The notes below the pieces were generated by a model. The model worked only from the letters and a program-made list of their open reading frames with translations, was not told the origin of the DNA and searched no databases. Of a stretch of DNA of 50,191 bases, positions 1 through 10,946 are shown piece by piece (position 1 is the stretch's first letter; each line of letters opens with the position of its first letter). Origin of the DNA: Saccoglossus kowalevskii (lineage: Eukaryota; Hemichordata; Enteropneusta; Harrimaniidae); assembly GCF_000003605.2 (NCBI RefSeq), contig NW_003105607.1, forward strand, positions 334,550 through 384,740. Reading direction: 5' to 3'. A program made the position numbers and the translations under genes.

Positions 1-484
1 GACATGTTAGATCGTTCATGGTTATATTAGTCGTTGTGCTAAGGCCTCCAAATAAGTTGTCCATTACCATTTTCTTTGGTATCGGCGGGTAATCTTCTCA
101 ATATCTGTCGACAGTATTCAAAATGGTGTCTTCATTTGGTACTACACTCAGCTTGTGGAACAATCTGTGAATGATATACTAGTACAATACAATTTGCCTA
201 TTATATTGCGCCCTCAACGACGAAGCGTGTAAGTGACGTAAAGAGGGCGTTGACATCATTGATGTAATTTTGTTTGTTATTGATGCTTTCAGAGATTTGT
301 TTTCTGAATGTCGAACGACTATAAGAAAAGTGTCTTAACGATGAAAATTTGAGGCAGTTTATTACTTAACAATATATTGAACTAAAAGCGTTGAATGTCA
401 TATAGATATTCGACGTCACTAGATTGTTTTATCAGTAGGAAGCTATGATTGCGTGTAGTGCAAATAATCATGTGAATAGCTTAC

Positions 485-604
485 CTTGTCGGCATACAGT
501 GCTAAACTCACTAACATAGCTTTAACAATCACTTTAACATCACTCGTGCATGGCCGGAAGTTCAGTTTTTTAGGTTGTTCACGTACAACATAAGCCTTTA
601 TTTT
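485..604 (-). CDS. Candidate internal exon of an unrecognised gene (partial)
   Basis: A 120-nt block on the minus strand is flanked by a good acceptor (TTTATTTCAG) and donor (AAG|GTAAGC). It is open in only one of three frames, phase 0 to phase 0, giving 40 residues that begin KIKAYVVREQPKKLNF and end SLALYADK. The peptide is balanced in composition, unlike most chance frames in this AT-rich DNA. A short stretch further downstream on the same strand (near 60-110, after a TCGACAG acceptor, encoding ILRRLPADTKEN) could be the next exon. A block near 780-835 (GTAATTACAG ... GTAAGT) could be upstream, but its outgoing phase does not match. I do not recognise the protein. If real, the gene runs off the left edge. 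Confidence 0.35.
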
Positions 605-2410
605 CTGAAATAAAAAATACTTTAATTTTTAGGTGTGAGTAAAATACATGCGAATGTTATTCAATTATGTATATGTCAGTGAATAATTTTACTTCCACCA
701 GGTACGGTCATTCCTTTCAGAAAATGAACCGATTGGTTCACAATGTTTTTTGGGCGCCTTGCAAAACTTACTAGCAACACAAATCTCCTCCATTGCCGGT
801 GCGCCAATGTGTTTCAACCACACGCCCTGTAATTACCGTTAAGGGAAGTATATACAAACCGGAATGCCTGGATATAGCCAGCCGAGGCGAGGTGGAATAC
901 ACAGACTGGAAATCAAGGCGAGCGCCTTGCGTAATTAACAAGATGCATTACTAGAGATGACATTTATTTTATTTTTCCAATCTTAGAAAAATAGAAGCTT
1001 GGACTAAAACGCAAAAAAGTCACTATTTACAGAAAATTATAGATATGAAATGAACAAACAAAGCGCAGTTAATCAGAGACTGTGAAATCAATCTGTGTTC
1101 GTCGAGATGGTGAGAACACAACGTTGACTGAAGGACGGTTCTAATATAAAATTAATCAATTAAAAAGAAGGCACTACATAGAGCTTATTTGAATACATAT
1201 TCCTCGACAGGAAACACTTTTTTCCAGAACTAAGTATTATTTATTGAAATACTTGAATAAACGGACATCTTTTGGAAGGGGAGAGGGTCCAAAGAACAGA
1301 ACATTAATGTGTCTACTGGTGGTAGTACATTGATCACTTTGTACGAAGACTCATCATGATCTTCTATAATAAATAGAAAACAGAGGTGATCGCTAATGAT
1401 AGAAAATGAGACTCTGTGCTGGTATTCTACCGGAAACAATTATTTTATTTAGACGAGGCCATCGAAACTGATAACTGCGCCTTGGGCTAATTACTATTCT
1501 AATTTTGCGAAACCATTCAAAGAATAAACAATAGAGAGATACACCATCCAAATGATTGCTGATGGCGATATTTCCTCCGTGATATTGAAATGGCAAATCT
1601 TTGATATAAAAATACACACCACAGGGTGCACCACAGGGTTCAATTTTAGGATCATTATAATTATTTCTTGGGAACAGTTCCATTGATATGTATGCTGTTC
1701 ATCAAACTCGTCTGAACCAAGTATCAATGAAGTAGCAAAGTGTATTAATGGTGATGTTTGGCCAATTTTGCGTTGGATTGATTGTAATTACATGTAAATC
1801 AAAATCTATGCTCGTTGGATCCCATTAAAGGTTGAATAATTATGTAGTTAACTTTAATGGTGAAATAATCAAAACAGTCAGGTTCGAAAAGTCGCTTAAA
1901 GTGGTCATAGATAAAACTCTGCTATTATAATGGGACAATCATGTACATATGTAAAAAGCTTAGCCAAAGAATTTGTGTTCTTGTGAGAGTTCGCAGGTTT
2001 TACCTACTTCCATCAGGAGAACATTGTGATATCTTTTATTCCGTATGATAACTTCCGCCAATCGTCGTTAGAGCTGTTCAAATGACATGGTTTCTTGCCT
2101 ATTGACTACAGAATGTCATACATACTTCCTAGGTATCTTTATGTACATAGTAGTCAACGGCTTGGTGCCTTTATATTTAAGAGAGATGTTTAATCCTATA
2201 TACCAAACTCATAAGTATAGTACAAGTATCCTCTTAAAAATAATTTATGCATTTCAAATGGAAAACATCAGAGGACGTTTCAGTATGGAAGGGTTTCTTT
2301 GTGTGAAATTTGTTGTAAATGGCTCAGGCCTATAGTGTGTATATTGTATTTCCTTCTACAAAGCGCCCAATGAAAATTACTTTATTGTATTTTGGCTTAC
2401 CCTCTTTAAG

Positions 2411-2563
2411 TAAAATAAAATAAAATAAAATAAAATAAAATAAAATAAAATAAAATAAAATAAAATAAAATAAAATAAAATAAAATAAAATAAAATAAAA
2501 TAAAATAAAATAAAATAAAATAAAATAAAATAAAATAAAATAAAATAAAATAAAATAAAATAA
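2411..2563. repeat. (TAAAA)n pentanucleotide microsatellite
   Basis: About 30 uninterrupted TAAAA units over 153 bp. Because the period is not a multiple of three, it produces a spurious Phe/Tyr/Ile/Leu-rich open frame on the minus strand, which is not a protein. The lack of interruptions suggests a young or still-expanding tract, possibly the tail of a retroelement. Confidence 0.95.
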
Positions 2564-3262
2564 GGGTGCCGAATGGTTCGAAGAAGTTGAGAACAAGTAT
2601 AGTTTTGTGATATTCAAATGCGAGTAATACATGTTTGTTAAAACTTCCTAGTCACAATTGATATTTTATTGAATTAATTATTGCAATTGTAGCATTTAGC
2701 AAAATTTTGAGCTAAAATATTTAAATTTGAATACTATGTGAATACTACACTGCGACGTTCTGGTCGCAGTTCCAGTTTTTGCGATCCCATCTTCGCTTCC
2801 TAGGTGTGGCATATCACATGACTGTTCTATTCCTGAAACGATCTTGTTTGCGATTAAAACATTTCTTATTTGTCGAGAAGAAAGCGTCATCTATATCATC
2901 GTCTGCTAGCAGCTACGTATGGACATAATGACACTGTTTGTTCAATTCTGGTTATCATAAAAGATAATTATTGTTCTTGACTACTAAAGGCCCGAGGAAT
3001 GAACATATTTTAATGTTTATTATCAAATGAAGCGCCACCAGCGTTCATGGACATATTCTGGCTGCATACAGTCTTATTTCTCGCAATATTGTTTCATGTT
3101 GTGCCATAGATCATAGGTCATTAACCCAGATAATTGTATTTTAAAATTACTAGAACGAAAATACTTTTACTGTGAACAAGATAACAATAGCACACGTGTC
3201 TATTCCTTGCATCATTGATGTGTTAAAATATAAAAAATATATATTCTAAAATGTGTACGTTA

Positions 3263-3350
3263 TTACTTAGCAACTAAAACCCCGAAACATACACATTGGA
3301 AGAATATTACTAAAGATATATGAGTTTCTGAGGTTTTAGTTGCTAGGTAA
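3263..3350. repeat. Fold-back element with ~26-bp inverted arms
   Basis: The left arm TTACTTAGCAACTAAAACC and the right arm (GGTTTTAGTTGCTAGGTAA read on the plus strand) are near-perfect reverse complements over about 26 bp, separated by roughly 35 bp. This is the layout of a small MITE or fold-back element; no coding capacity. Confidence 0.7.
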
Positions 3351-3765
3351 CTTTGAGGTTATGATATTACCTTCTCGCTCATGCTAGTTAACATCGATGG
3401 ATATCTCCATATTGCCTGCTGGGTAGTTCAATTGAATAGTCTGTAATTAATTCATCTTAAACATAGATGTATAAGCAGTGAACTAAATTATAGTTTAAAC
3501 TATGACCTATGAGTTTGAAAGAATATGTGTGTCACGAGAGGGCGTGTAATTATGTATATTCTTTTAGTTCTTCAAGTAAGGACACATTTGATTGATATTA
3601 ATGGATACCTGCTTGGTGGATGATTACGCAGGGAAGAGTTATAGAGCAGTTGTTACCATAATTCAATAGCTGGATGTTGGCAAATTCTGTACAATTTCAC
3701 TGACAAATAATATAATATTCATTATCATATAATATTAAACATCGATATGATAATATTGATGACCT

Positions 3766-3974
3766 TTACGGATATATTTGAGTGCTGTATCGACATAGGT
3801 TTTCTTCGTATTCAGTTTCGTATTCCAATATTGTTTCCGTGTTTACTTCTATCAGGATCACACCTGAAATATTTTAACACGGAATGATACGTCTGTTACG
3901 TATATGGTTAGCTAATGCAATACTGCCCTCAGTCGGTGAGATGTTCGTCAATGCACCAACGTAACCTATCGATA
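3766..3974 (+). repeat. Dispersed repeat, copy A
   Basis: This 209-bp block matches 48706-48910 in the same orientation at roughly 90% identity by eye, with a 4-bp indel near the 3' end. Both copies start at TTACGGAT and end at CCTATCGATA. Flanking sequences differ, so the boundaries are sharp. It has no obvious terminal inverted repeat. It could be a SINE or MITE, or a terminal fragment of the Penelope-like element that adjoins copy B. Confidence 0.85.
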
Positions 3975-6947
3975 TAGTTTTTAAAGTGAAAGGAATAAAT
4001 ACAACATAGTACAACGCAGTCGATTTAGTCAAACCATAGACTTTGTAGAATAGGGATATGAATCACTCACAAACAACGTCTAGGTTGTGATCTGTGTAAT
4101 TTATAAATGGATTAACTTGAGTTAAACAAAAGAATCACCATGTGCAGTTCTGGTACAGTGAATTTGACAAGGACGAGAAAACAGTTTAATTACCAATTAT
4201 CTCTCTCTCAACATTTCATTGTGGGTATTATGGGCATAATAAGCATGTTATACCCCCTTTTCTAAAAAAAGAACACGAATTGTATATCACGTAAAATTTT
4301 GATCCATAAATTAGTTATGTATGAGAGCAACGACCCATTTGAGAATCTTCTACGTTTTTTATATATGTAGGACATGTCATACATTGGGCATTTTTGTTCA
4401 ACAAGAAATTTGAATTTTAAGATTATTGACACAAGTTAGTAATGAATTAACAGAAGGGATCACAGACAACATGACAACAAAGAAAATGTCTCCTTTAATT
4501 ACCCCCTCCTTAAATGAGTCTATACACAAACCATTTCAGGATGTGTGAGGGCGCTGTATTTAACGGAGTCAATGACGACGTGTGATTTGAATATGAATAC
4601 ACAGTTGCTATGAACGCTTTGTGCTGTCCGTACTTGCCTGTATTGTGTAAAGTGCTAGCGTGAATGTCCAGGGCCATAATAGCCACGTACTCATCACCAG
4701 AAACCGGGCCCCAGGCACTATATTGCCAAGATAAGTAAGTGTCAATGCGAAATGTAATGATTAGTTTGTACATACTGGTATTTATTATTTTATTCGGCGC
4801 TTACCGTACAGCGGCCATTTTGCAAAGTTACAAAGTACGAAATGATAAAGTTGGGTACGGAACAATTACTCCATAGTGTTATAACAATATACTGTGTTGC
4901 GAGGGTCACTACTGGTGTACTGAGAATGTATCATCGAGACGTAGAGCTCCATGGTCGAATTGACGGGTACGCGTTGGCAGACCGTTATCGTACGTACGTG
5001 ACCGCGTAACTGAACGAGTGGTATCAAGGTGAAGCCACGAGTGTGATCGGGAAACACGATTTAATAACATACTTTGGAATAGAATTAACTATAGAGTTCA
5101 CTTCATCCACTTTCTAAAATTTCAAGATATGTGTTTGTGTGTAAATATCTCGATGCATTGTTGTTCCCCGTTGCTCTTGGCTAACTCCGTGTAGTTACGT
5201 CACGTCCGGCAGTCTGAGCATGTAACTACAATGGTCGTAGCTAATCGATGGCCTGTAAGTGTAAATACAACGCACAATAGTGGCTCCATGTGAAACGAGG
5301 TTGCCTTACAATCAGGATTATAACGCCCACCAATCAATCAAACGGCGAAACTAAGTTTCTAACTCCAACGGAATGCCAGTTTATTCAATAAACATCACAT
5401 TGTAACAAGTACTGCCTGTAATTCCTAAAAAAAACGTCATGATTGTTGACGATTGGCAACTTTTATTAGCGAAGCCCTGTATACATGATGTATGAAGCTT
5501 AAACATGTATGTGAAAAGTAAGGTGATTAATAACAACAGGAATTGCCGCGACTTCGTAGACCTGATTATTTATTGAGAAGCGACACTTGGTCAACACATA
5601 TATGTTTGAAGACCAACATTGATTATCCACGCCTATCCAGTGGCACAGTAATAACTTGCATATATTGTACACTCCCTATAGTCATTTGTTTTCGATTGTA
5701 ATACAATACGTCACGGTAATAAATCTGATACTCGGGATATTCTTTGCAACCTAAAACCTTTGTAACCTAAAACATATATGTCGGCAATTGCATATATTTG
5801 GCAGAAAGCTGCGATGCCAGAGAATATGACACAAGCAAATAATGTACAGACGTATTATCCTACGACAAGTTTCCATGGAAAGATTTACATTGCCATAGTT
5901 ACGATTTAGTAAACTATGGAGAATGTCTTAACGATGCAAAATGGATGAGGAGGGCACGTATTGTTTAATACGTTGGGTTGATACTGATATATACATATTG
6001 ATGAATACATTGGAATATACTTTATCATTCGTAAGCTGAAAATGCTGTTTTGTTGGCACATCTCTGAGTTTTCGTTCCATGAAACAATTATATAATTCTT
6101 TAATACGCACGCGCACTGGTTGTTTCGGTAATACCAGTACACAATAATAATCGATGGACGTGCGTATTATAGTTTTTGGTTTTTCATGCACCAAATATTG
6201 TTGTGTGTCTTGCAAACGCATTTTTTTAGTTTATGATAAATCATAGTCCGATTTATCGAGTATCGAACAAAAATATTAAATATATATATGTTTTTGTCGA
6301 TAGTGTATCTTGAATTACATTATTTATATTTATGCATTTTCACTGCCACTATTTAAGTCACAAAGCAAGACGATTTCGGATAATGTGATAATATTTTACT
6401 AAAATCGTGTTAATATTACTTAATATAATTTTACATTTACACCCGCCATGACAAACTATTATATATGTATATCGGAATGCATCAAATCGCCGCGAAGTAT
6501 CACAGTTCCGTGTATAACATTCAACTGAGACCATTCATGGGCAATCTTTACACAAAATCAGTTGTATATTTACAGGGTAGTATTTCTTAATACAGTAATA
6601 ACATTAATATATACCTGTATGCAGAAATAGAACACACTGTTGTGTATTATCTATTTTTGCGCTCGTAACACATACATATTTTATCTTGTAGATATATAAT
6701 CTAGATTATAGTTTCGCATTAGTCTGTAAACGTGATTATAAGTATGACCGACCGTCGTGAGCATTACCAATACAGTGACAAGCAGCCATCTAAAACACGA
6801 AGCTCTACACAAGGTAGGTAACGCTCGGGTTCTCATTCAGGGAATCGTGACCATAAGATACCTGTTATTTGTCAGTTCTTGTTGTTTGTTTGCTTTTCGT
6901 TTTGTCTATTTAAAATAAGTTGTTGTCATTTTTATAGTTATTAGCAT

Positions 6948-6969
6948 AGTCCCTCTAGATAGAGGGACT
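6948..6969. other. Perfect short hairpin
   Basis: Nine-base arms AGTCCCTCT / AGAGGGACT surround the loop AGAT. There is no T-tract or gene context to make it a terminator. Confidence 0.5.
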
Positions 6970-7684
6970 GTGGCTCCAGTAAGTTCAATGCATGATATTT
7001 TCGTTGTTCATTGTTCCCATGAGTAGGACAATGAATGAGAAGGACTGTGCACGTGTACAAGGCAACAATCGTGACACTCTTTCACAGTACTATTTATTCA
7101 ACACAATAACACAAGTGTTTGGCTTGTTTACAAGATTAGATTATACTGTCAGGTAAAATCTGATCATGTAAACTGCAAAAAATGATGCATGATCAAATTT
7201 TAATAAAACAGGCATGATCAATTTCATCTAACTTAACTGATACGATATCTATCTTTTTACCTCACAGACAAATTGGATGCATGTTAGTGAGATAAATCTG
7301 GTCTGCGTAAAGCGACATTCAGTCAAAAAAACAAAAACAGTATAGCATTACCATGTGACTCGAAGTACATTATATGTTGACATGACGTCATGTGATCTCC
7401 TTATTTGGAATGTAATTTGGTATTAAACTTGAATATCAAACCAAATGTTGCTAATGTAATGATCATGCGTTGCATGTTGGCCAGTCTCCTTCACAAGCTT
7501 TAGACGAGTTCCATGTCCAGGGTTAAAATTTAAACTTATATAACACTGGCATTGATGCGTACGTAACGGCATATCAGGAACACTTGACCATATTTGGCAG
7601 AATTATTATGAAAATTTATGAAATCGTGAATTATGACAAGAATCTATTTTTGAATTTTGCAAAGAAAACTTCTTTATTTGTTTT

Positions 7685-8188
7685 TCATTCCAGCCGGGCG
7701 ATTAGCTGCCAGATACAAGGGGAGAATATCTCATTTGGAAAGGTCACCATGGAAACCATCCTCCAGCTATGCCCATAATTTGTTTCCACGACTTCACATC
7801 CACATTCCCCGGGCCGTCGATTCCTAACAATATAATGATTAACGTCACTTCCGGTTTGCAGAATTACTGACGTACCGCTAGTGACGATGTAGAGACGAAC
7901 ATGAGATGGGTCCTCACAGTCATAAACACATCGCGAGTCGCATTTGTTGTTGCTTTTATTCGCTCTTTTACACTTTTGTGCCTTTTTACAAAAAATCACT
8001 TTTTGTGGGAGAACCGCACGCTGAAATGCGTTGAGATGATTCACATGTTGTGTTTTACAAATAGGTTTCCCTTTAAATTGGGATTTCCTAATCGCTCGGC
8101 ATTGTTTTCTGTGTACATCACTGTATATAACGTATAAAAAACACGAAACATTTTGATTAAATATTATTATTTTAAAACTAATTCGCAT
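7685..8188 (-). CDS. Possible cysteine-rich ORF, unrecognised
   Basis: An uninterrupted 167-residue frame on the minus strand. It contains about a dozen cysteines, concentrated from the middle onward (for example CKKAQKCKRANKSNNKCDSRC, then GECGCE). The first residues are hydrophobic (FLYVIYSD) but do not make a clean signal peptide. A possible acceptor (ATATACAG) lies just inside the 5' end, so the frame may be an exon rather than a single-exon gene. A shorter frame overlaps on the opposite strand. I recognise no family and a frame of this length can arise by chance in a 50-kb window, so confidence is low. Confidence 0.2.
   Translation of the reverse strand: MRISFKIIIFNQNVSCFLYVIYSDVHRKQCRAIRKSQFKGKPICKTQHVNHLNAFQRAVLPQKVIFCKKAQKCKRANKSNNKCDSRCVYDCEDPSHVRLYIVTSGTSVILQTGSDVNHYIVRNRRPGECGCEVVETNYGHSWRMVSMVTFPNEIFSPCIWQLIARLE
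7743..7756 (+). promoter_or_regulatory. RFX X-box-like 14-mer
   Basis: GTCACCATGGAAAC fits the X-box consensus GTHNYYATRRNAAC at every position. It lies about 3.2 kb upstream of the plus-strand paralogue's start and inside the weak minus-strand cysteine-rich frame, so its relevance is uncertain. Confidence 0.25.
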
Positions 8189-8293
8189 TAACGTTTTCCT
8201 GTTTCTCGAAAAATTGATTTACTTCAACTTATCTCGTCACTGGTAGTCAGACCGAGATATCGAAACACTGGCAATAATCCTGTATTATATCAA

Positions 8294-8309
8294 CCGCCAG
8301 AGGGCGCCA
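8294..8309 (+). promoter_or_regulatory. CTCF-like core motif
   Basis: CCGCCAGAGGGCGCCA closely matches the core of the CTCF consensus known from bilaterian animals. It sits in a gene-free stretch about 2.6 kb upstream of the paralogue pair. Motif match only; no occupancy information. Confidence 0.35.
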
Positions 8310-10935
8310 TTTGTTTTGAAATCTATGACCTTATCAATTAGCATAAGAAAGGTTGGCCTGCTGTTGCTATATTCGCTTTATGTTGACTCCAAACAGTACG
8401 GCGATCGGCGTTGCTAGTGGGCCTTGGTGAACACTGATACAGTGATTTCCTTCAGTGCAATTCTCATTACTGACGTTTACTACCTCGGTAGCTGGCAAGG
8501 ACTGATCGAAATAGTACGGTAAGTTATTGATTTAATACCGTCAAGGTGTAATGGCGTTCGCCGAACGTTTGTCACACGAAGCCGTCAGTGACAGACAGGA
8601 GAATAAACAGGCTTCATCATGACTACAGTGGTGTTATCGTTTAGATCACTGTGTGATCTCGCGTACGCACGCATTAATAACTCCTACATTTTTTTTTTAA
8701 TTCGAGTGATTGTCCCTTCACACACATCACGCTTATTAAAATAACTTAGGCAATATTACCGTGCTTTTGGTATTATATCGCTTATTGCATGACTTCAGAT
8801 CAATATGTGGTATCGGGTGTGTTCGTTCTCCTTGCACAAACGATCCATTCATATAGCACTCGAAAGGACGTCACGTCGCATTGTGTGACTGTATTCCCCT
8901 TAGAGACGCATTTCTTTCTTTTTTTACGGAAATGCCGCGTTTATTTAATTTTATCGATTTTTTTTCGTCAAATATATTTCTTGTTTTGCGTAATATCATG
9001 ATGGTGACGTTGGGTGGACGCCATCCCGTTAATACTCAATGTTCATGCTGATGTGAGGCCCAGCCAGTGAACGGTAAACGCATTTTATTTCACGCGGAAA
9101 GAAAAACACAGAAACAACTCGCCCACAAAAGCAAGTAATACAAACGCTAATGCACTAGTCAAAAGAGAAAGCTGGCTGAACGAGTATTATCTTTTAACTG
9201 TGTACATTACAAGGTCAGTGAGCAATGAGTGCACTTCATGTCATTTCGACTCGGTATTTGCTTTCACCGTGACATACCAACACGGTAACACATCGGCCCC
9301 GTGTGAGCTACGCAGCAGGGGCTTTGTCGTGCAAACTCGCGTTAAGTTCAACTCGTTAATTCGCCTTCAGAACGTACTTGACAGTCAATTTGTAACGCGC
9401 TTCCGAAGTGGAAACCCTACTCGACATCGACAACCCCGGCCAAGTTTGACAATGACTCACGTGAACTTCATAAAATTTACGACTACCTATATATGTGTAA
9501 ATGTTGTTATACACTTCTTGCACTCTGTAGAGGTGTCGCTCACCCCGGTAAACAACGTGTTATTGTCCCATGTATACATCATTATTCATCGTATCCCCTT
9601 TACGCGCGGCTACACAATGGGTTAGGCTGTCTATAAAACAGTAGTCATTGTTCTCATTAACCTTTTTTCTGGATTGACTCATAGAACTAGTCTTTGGACA
9701 TTTCACTAAATTAACTTCTCCGCCATTCAAGTGGTGGGATCAACCGTTTGCATGGCAACGGATATTACGACAGCGTTTCTTGATGTTGAGTTGAATGTAA
9801 TGTCATGTTTGTAAAGCTAAACTCCTCATCCCTGTGGCTGGCCCCATTGTCGAGAAATCAGACAATATATAAACGAAGGCCATCTAGCTGCACAACCACA
9901 GTCCTGATTTATATACCATTTTTATTTCGTTGGGCAGTAGGAGTTGCATTATTATTGGCCTACCAAGTGCAACCAGTGTCAATTTGATTGTTTACTCGCT
10001 GTTTGTAAATTTATGCAAACGCAATTATGGTTAGACGTCCGATGTTTCTTGTATTCATTTCTATCATAAAACTAACTCACGTTTCATGTTACTATTAACT
10101 TTTATATTACGGTTGCTATGGCGATAACACACGAATACAAGTATGTGTTATTAAGGTCGTTGGCGGGCATGGGCGACACAGATTATTGCGTTTGTTATAA
10201 GTGATTTCCTCATCCCAGCATCAAACCGACAACGTTATGAGATATGATGAGATGTGTTTACCTTAGAAACCAACGGTAAATCACTCAAAATTGAATGGTA
10301 TTCAATTACCTATCTTTTCCATAAGTCTTGTATTGCTATTAACGACTCCTTAGTCGCTGATTTAAACTGTCTCCACCCCTAAACAAAAGAAGGTCGCTAT
10401 CTCCCTCTCTAAATTTGTTCTATCTGCATATACATGTGAATGCCAATAAGTGCTTTTCAAATTTCAATCATATTTCACGTGTATTCGACGATTCGTGGGC
10501 AATGCTTCAATCGCCGACACTCGTCAGTGTTTGTCGCTGCAGTCAGTGACGTCGTTTAATTTGCTAACCGCTACTGTTGATCTTGCAATATCGCTGTGTC
10601 AATTCACCTGTACTTACCACACGGTCCTCGTATCCCAGCAACCACCACGACTGTTACATATGTGTACATGTAGCTAAAGATAGCCTTGCATGCATGGACG
10701 TACATTAGTGTAAGGGTGTTGGAAATATTTTCGGGGACTCAGAGAGATTGGTGGACAAATGTCATTTGCATGTAGGGGAGGAAATGAAGGGGCATGCCAG
10801 TCACGTGTTCGACAACGTAATGCGTCCGAATACCATATTCACTCTTGGCAGAAACAAATGGCTTACTCCTAACTTCCTTTTAGATTTCGGTTGAAGTAAA
10901 CTTGCATGTTTTCATATCCTTCTGTTGGTATACAG
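8310..10935. other. Upstream region of the plus-strand paralogue
   Basis: No supported coding exon. Several frames of 60-141 codons occur here but lack convincing splice signals or composition. An excellent donor (AGTACG|GTAAGTT, splice point near 8519/8520) on the plus strand could end a 5'-untranslated exon that splices to the acceptor at 10935; this is speculative. The X-box-like site at 9746-9759 lies here. Confidence 0.4.
9746..9759 (+). promoter_or_regulatory. X-box-like 14-mer (one mismatch)
   Basis: GTTTGCATGGCAAC matches the RFX consensus GTHNYYATRRNAAC except at one pyrimidine position. It is about 1.2 kb upstream of the start codon of the plus-strand paralogue at 10947. Confidence 0.3.
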
Positions 10936-10946
10936 GTGGCATCAAG

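Larger units (their letters stand above)
605..7684. other. Intergenic region, no supportable gene
   Basis: AT-rich sequence with only short chance reading frames. Recognisable content is the (TAAAA)n tract, the fold-back at 3263-3350, the 209-bp dispersed repeat at 3766-3974 and the small hairpin at 6948-6969. I see nothing else with coding or RNA-gene structure. Confidence 0.6.

Noticed and set aside
2330-2632. Phe/Leu/Tyr-rich 100-codon frame
   Set aside because: Translation of the (TAAAA)n microsatellite.
9200-9625. 141-codon plus-strand open frame
   Set aside because: No recognisable motif, no good splice sites and unremarkable composition. Treated as chance.
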